Assembly: GCA_003446735.1 (NCBI GenBank)
Contig: DMCJ01000155.1
Location: forward strand, 1 to 9,070
From: Lachnospiraceae bacterium
GTDB lineage: Bacteria; Bacillota; Clostridia; Lachnospirales; Lachnospiraceae
Direction: 5' to 3'
DNA: 9,070 nucleotides
Shown here piece after piece: positions 6,798 through 9,070 of the stretch. A program made the translations under genes and the position numbers. Position 1 is the stretch's first letter, and each line of letters starts with the position of its first letter. The notes below the pieces were generated by a model that saw nothing but the letters and a program-made list of their open reading frames with translations, had not been told where the DNA came from and did no database searches.

Positions 6798-6820
6798 CCT
6801 TCTATGCTGACTGTGATGTT

Positions 6821-6849
6821 ATTATAGCCAAATAAATCTCATATTTCAA
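6821..6849 (-). promoter_or_regulatory. Sigma-A-type promoter of the comEA-comEC operon
   Basis: On the minus strand TTGAAA (6849-6844) is followed after exactly 17 bases by a perfect TATAAT (6826-6821). Transcription would begin near 6814, giving a leader of about 43 bases. The -35 lies only 9 bases past the stop codon of the solute-binding protein gene, with no hairpin-plus-U-run terminator between, so read-through from argD may add to expression. Confidence 0.8.
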
Positions 6850-6858
6850 GATAAATTT

Positions 6859-8286
6859 TCAGTTTTCGCCCTCGGCCTCGGTACTTAAGACAGGCGTCGG
6901 TATCCTGTTGACCGAAACGCTCTGGCCGGTAAACTTTCTTCTTACATCTGATTCAAGTGATGAAAGCACGTCGTTTACATCCTCACCGCCCCAGACTCTG
7001 GTAAATGCTATCTCAAGCTCGGCCCAGAAACCGGAACCGACCATGAGCTTGGGGATGGATGCCGATTTTGCATATTCGTCGCATGCTATCTTAAGCGCTT
7101 CGTTATCATAATCTATCCCGCTCTTTGCCGCGAGCTTTCCGGTGGTTTTGTAAAAATCGGCATCAATGTCATTTATCACATATGAAGCAAAGTCCTCTGC
7201 TCTTTCCCTGTTATCCGAATATCCGCAGACAAACAGCGCGTTGGTCACGGACAGGGGCTTTGAAGGCAGGGTGTCGCTTACCATGGGCATGGGGCATACA
7301 CGGTATTCAAATTTGAATTTCCCGTTCTGCTTTGCCCTCTCAAGCTTTTCAATGACATCGGTAGTAGCAACGGTAAATGCGATCTTACCGTTCATAAAGT
7401 CCTCAACAACGCCGCTGTAGCTTACCGCAGCCGGGTCTATGGAGAAAAATCTGTTGAGAGACTGATAATAGAGCATGGCTCCCATGCTCTGGGAATTGTA
7501 GATATAAATGACAGAGGGGTCATCTCCGTTCACGCCACCCACATCAATGGTATTGCCGACAATGAAATAATTATAGAATATATCCGAAACATCCCATTTA
7601 AATACGGCTTCCATCTCTTCGGGAGCTTCATATCCGTCCGCAAAGTCAAGTATCCCGTCGAGCGTTCCGGGTATGGCCGCTTCCTCGACAGCCAACAGTT
7701 CATTCCGGTCAAAATCATCTGCGGATACCGTAAGTATGTTATCCGCTCCTTTTTCGGCAACGAGTTTCTTTACCGCATAATCTTCTATATAAGATTCGTT
7801 GCATAGAAATACCGTGGTCTCGAAATAAAGAGGATATCCCGTCTTTTTTCCGTCATAGGTTACGGCGTGTATCGCCGAATCGGGAAAAACAGCGTTTGAT
7901 ACAAGTCCTTCCTTATCCTCTATCTCCGAGCACAATCCTGACAGATAAGCTTTTTCTATCGTATCATTGCTCATTATGAAAAGGTCCGGGCCTTCCGACT
8001 TACGGACCTCATCATTCATTTCTTCAAGATAGGATATCCCCGTCTTTAAGACAGGTGTGACACGTATGCCGTTTTCTTCCTGATATTTTAATGACACCTT
8101 TGTCAGGTAATCCGTAAGAGCGTCATCCGTATACCAGATCGTAAGATTCTTATTCCCTTCAAAGACCGACGCAGTCTCATCCGTCACTTTGGGCTCTTTT
8201 ACACTCTTTCCCGAATAAAACGAAGTCAGTATGCAAAATGCGCTTAAAAGGATAAGGAATAATAATCCGTATATCTTCTTAGTCAT
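6859..8286 (-). CDS. Extracellular solute-binding protein, family 1 type (orphan)
   Basis: This 475-residue protein resembles ABC-transporter binding proteins of the MalE/family-1 class, which capture sugars or oligosaccharides outside the cell. An N-terminal hydrophobic segment (about 5-24) directs export. The mature domain begins near LTIWYTDD (48-55) and shows family-typical stretches: GPDLFIMSND (99-108), GYPLYFETTVFLCNE (150-164), DFMNGKIAF (296-304) and FWAELEIAFTRVWGG (420-434). The Cys18 context (SAFC) is not a proper lipobox, so the protein is either anchored by an uncleaved helix or released, unusual for a Gram-positive binding protein. The ATG at 8286-8284 overlaps the argD end by 8 bases; AGAGG lies 6 bases upstream. 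No permease or ATPase gene is nearby, so it may serve a transporter encoded elsewhere or act as a sensory binding protein. The ligand cannot be assigned; family assignment is by motif only. Confidence 0.8.
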   Translation of the reverse strand: MTKKIYGLLFLILLSAFCILTSFYSGKSVKEPKVTDETASVFEGNKNLTIWYTDDALTDYLTKVSLKYQEENGIRVTPVLKTGISYLEEMNDEVRKSEGPDLFIMSNDTIEKAYLSGLCSEIEDKEGLVSNAVFPDSAIHAVTYDGKKTGYPLYFETTVFLCNESYIEDYAVKKLVAEKGADNILTVSADDFDRNELLAVEEAAIPGTLDGILDFADGYEAPEEMEAVFKWDVSDIFYNYFIVGNTIDVGGVNGDDPSVIYIYNSQSMGAMLYYQSLNRFFSIDPAAVSYSGVVEDFMNGKIAFTVATTDVIEKLERAKQNGKFKFEYRVCPMPMVSDTLPSKPLSVTNALFVCGYSDNRERAEDFASYVINDIDADFYKTTGKLAAKSGIDYDNEALKIACDEYAKSASIPKLMVGSGFWAELEIAFTRVWGGEDVNDVLSSLESDVRRKFTGQSVSVNRIPTPVLSTEAEGEN

Positions 8287-9070
8287 TTAAAACCTCTGAA
8301 AGTACTGCGATCATCTTATCAATATCCTCTTTTTTAATGATAAGAGGAGGCACAAAACGGATCAGGTTGCTTCCTGCGGATATAAGGACAACTCCTTTTT
8401 CAAGAGTCTTATTAAGCACATCCTTAAGCGGAAGATCGATCTCTATTCCCTGCATCAGGCCCACACCCCTGTGTGCCTTTATATGAGGATTATTCTCCTT
8501 AAGTTCTTCAAGCTTCTCGTAAAGATAAGGGCCCACTTCATTTACGTGATCTACGATCTTTTCTTTTTCGTAAAGCTTTAACACCTCATATACGGCGCGT
8601 GTCGCAAGCGGATTTCCGCCGTATGTCGTACCGTGATCTCCGGGAACCAGGGAATTTTCAGCCACTTTTTTGTTAAAAAGTATCGCTCCTACAGGGATCC
8701 CGCATCCAAGGGCCTTTGCCGAAAGCATGATGTCGGGCTTTACTCCGTATTTCTCCCATGCGAACATATAGCCCGTACGTCCCATTCCGCACTGGATCTC
8801 ATCTAAGATCATAAGGATGTCCTTTTCGTCGCAGATCTTCCTTATCTCCTTTAAGAATTCCTCACTTGCGGGATATATTCCTCCCTCTCCCTGAACTGTC
8901 TCAAGGATGATGGCACAGGTCTTTTCATTGATATTTGCCTTAACGCTTTCAATGTCATTTAAGGTCGCGAACCTTATATTACCGATCATGGGCTCGAAGT
9001 CCTCACGGTAATGTGCGTTTCCGGTAACGGAAAGAGCTCCGAAGGTCCTGCCGTGGAAGGAATGCTCCAT
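8279..9070 (-). CDS. argD: Acetylornithine aminotransferase, C-terminal 263 residues (5' end beyond window)
   Basis: ArgD is a cytoplasmic class-III, PLP-dependent aminotransferase that interconverts N-acetylornithine and N-acetylglutamate semialdehyde in arginine synthesis. Fragment residues show SFHGRTFGALSVTG (4-17), the ETVQGEGG loop (57-64), LDEIQCGMGRTG (89-100) with PLP-contacting Asp90, the Schiff-base lysine Lys119 in LSAKALGCGIPVGA, HGTTYGGNPLA (146-156) and the conserved Arg in NLIRFVPPL near the end. These fit ArgD better than gamma-aminobutyrate or ornithine aminotransferases, though the boundary within class III is not absolute. A complete enzyme has about 390-400 residues, so some 130 are missing. 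The Met codon at 9070-9068 lies inside the conserved body and is not the start. The stop codon overlaps the solute-binding protein start by 8 bases. Confidence 0.9.
   Translation of the reverse strand: MEHSFHGRTFGALSVTGNAHYREDFEPMIGNIRFATLNDIESVKANINEKTCAIILETVQGEGGIYPASEEFLKEIRKICDEKDILMILDEIQCGMGRTGYMFAWEKYGVKPDIMLSAKALGCGIPVGAILFNKKVAENSLVPGDHGTTYGGNPLATRAVYEVLKLYEKEKIVDHVNEVGPYLYEKLEELKENNPHIKAHRGVGLMQGIEIDLPLKDVLNKTLEKGVVLISAGSNLIRFVPPLIIKKEDIDKMIAVLSEVLND

Noticed and set aside
7530..7760. Minus-strand open frame of 76 codons in another frame of the solute-binding protein gene
   Set aside because: It is nested within a long coding region on the same strand, without a ribosome-binding site or recognisable domain.
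1..9070. CRISPR arrays, tRNA or rRNA genes, insertion sequences, toxin-antitoxin pairs
   Set aside because: No regularly spaced repeats, RNA-gene signatures, transposase motifs or small paired genes were seen on either strand; the window is almost fully coding on the minus strand.

Overview
The window looks like chromosomal DNA from a Gram-positive anaerobe of the class Clostridia, most likely Lachnospiraceae (Butyrivibrio/Roseburia-like). This is inferred from Shine-Dalgarno sites close to AAGGAGG, two TTG starts, two proteins with lipoprotein signal peptides, a GerMN-domain protein, a galactokinase with the GRSEIGGNHTDHQHG form of its signature, and moderate-to-low G+C. All eight genes lie on the minus strand, so transcription runs from high to low coordinates. 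No tRNA, rRNA, CRISPR array, insertion sequence or phage gene was seen, and no gene-free stretch exceeds about 90 bases.

In transcription order: (1) 9070-8279 holds the C-terminal two thirds of acetylornithine aminotransferase (argD). Its end overlaps by 8 bases the start of (2) an orphan family-1-type extracellular solute-binding protein (8286-6859). (3) An 87-base gap carries a near-consensus promoter (TTGAAA, 17 bases, TATAAT) and a short leader. In the leader a perfect 7-bp inverted repeat pairs ACCUCCU with the Shine-Dalgarno sequence of the next gene. (4) From there runs a compact five-gene operon (6771-706): a ComEA-like DNA-binding lipoprotein, an OmpR/PhoB-type response regulator, a membrane histidine kinase, a GerMN-domain lipoprotein, and the DNA-uptake channel ComEC. 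Gaps are 4, 12, -4 and 9 bases, so the genes are probably translationally coupled. (5) A 76-base gap holds a strong promoter (TTGACA, 17 bases, TATCTT) that abuts the comEC stop codon and drives galactokinase (galK), which is cut by the left edge.

The central operon is the most interesting part. It places the two extracytoplasmic and membrane proteins of natural DNA uptake (ComEA receptor, ComEC channel) around a two-component system and a GerMN lipoprotein. The order response regulator, kinase, GerMN lipoprotein recalls actinobacterial mtrA-mtrB-lpqB, where the GerMN lipoprotein LpqB acts with the sensor kinase. The inferred model is that envelope signals sensed by the kinase and lipoprotein are linked to DNA uptake, with output further gated by a leader hairpin masking the first ribosome-binding site. 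The individual families are well known; the combination and the leader hairpin are what deserve attention.
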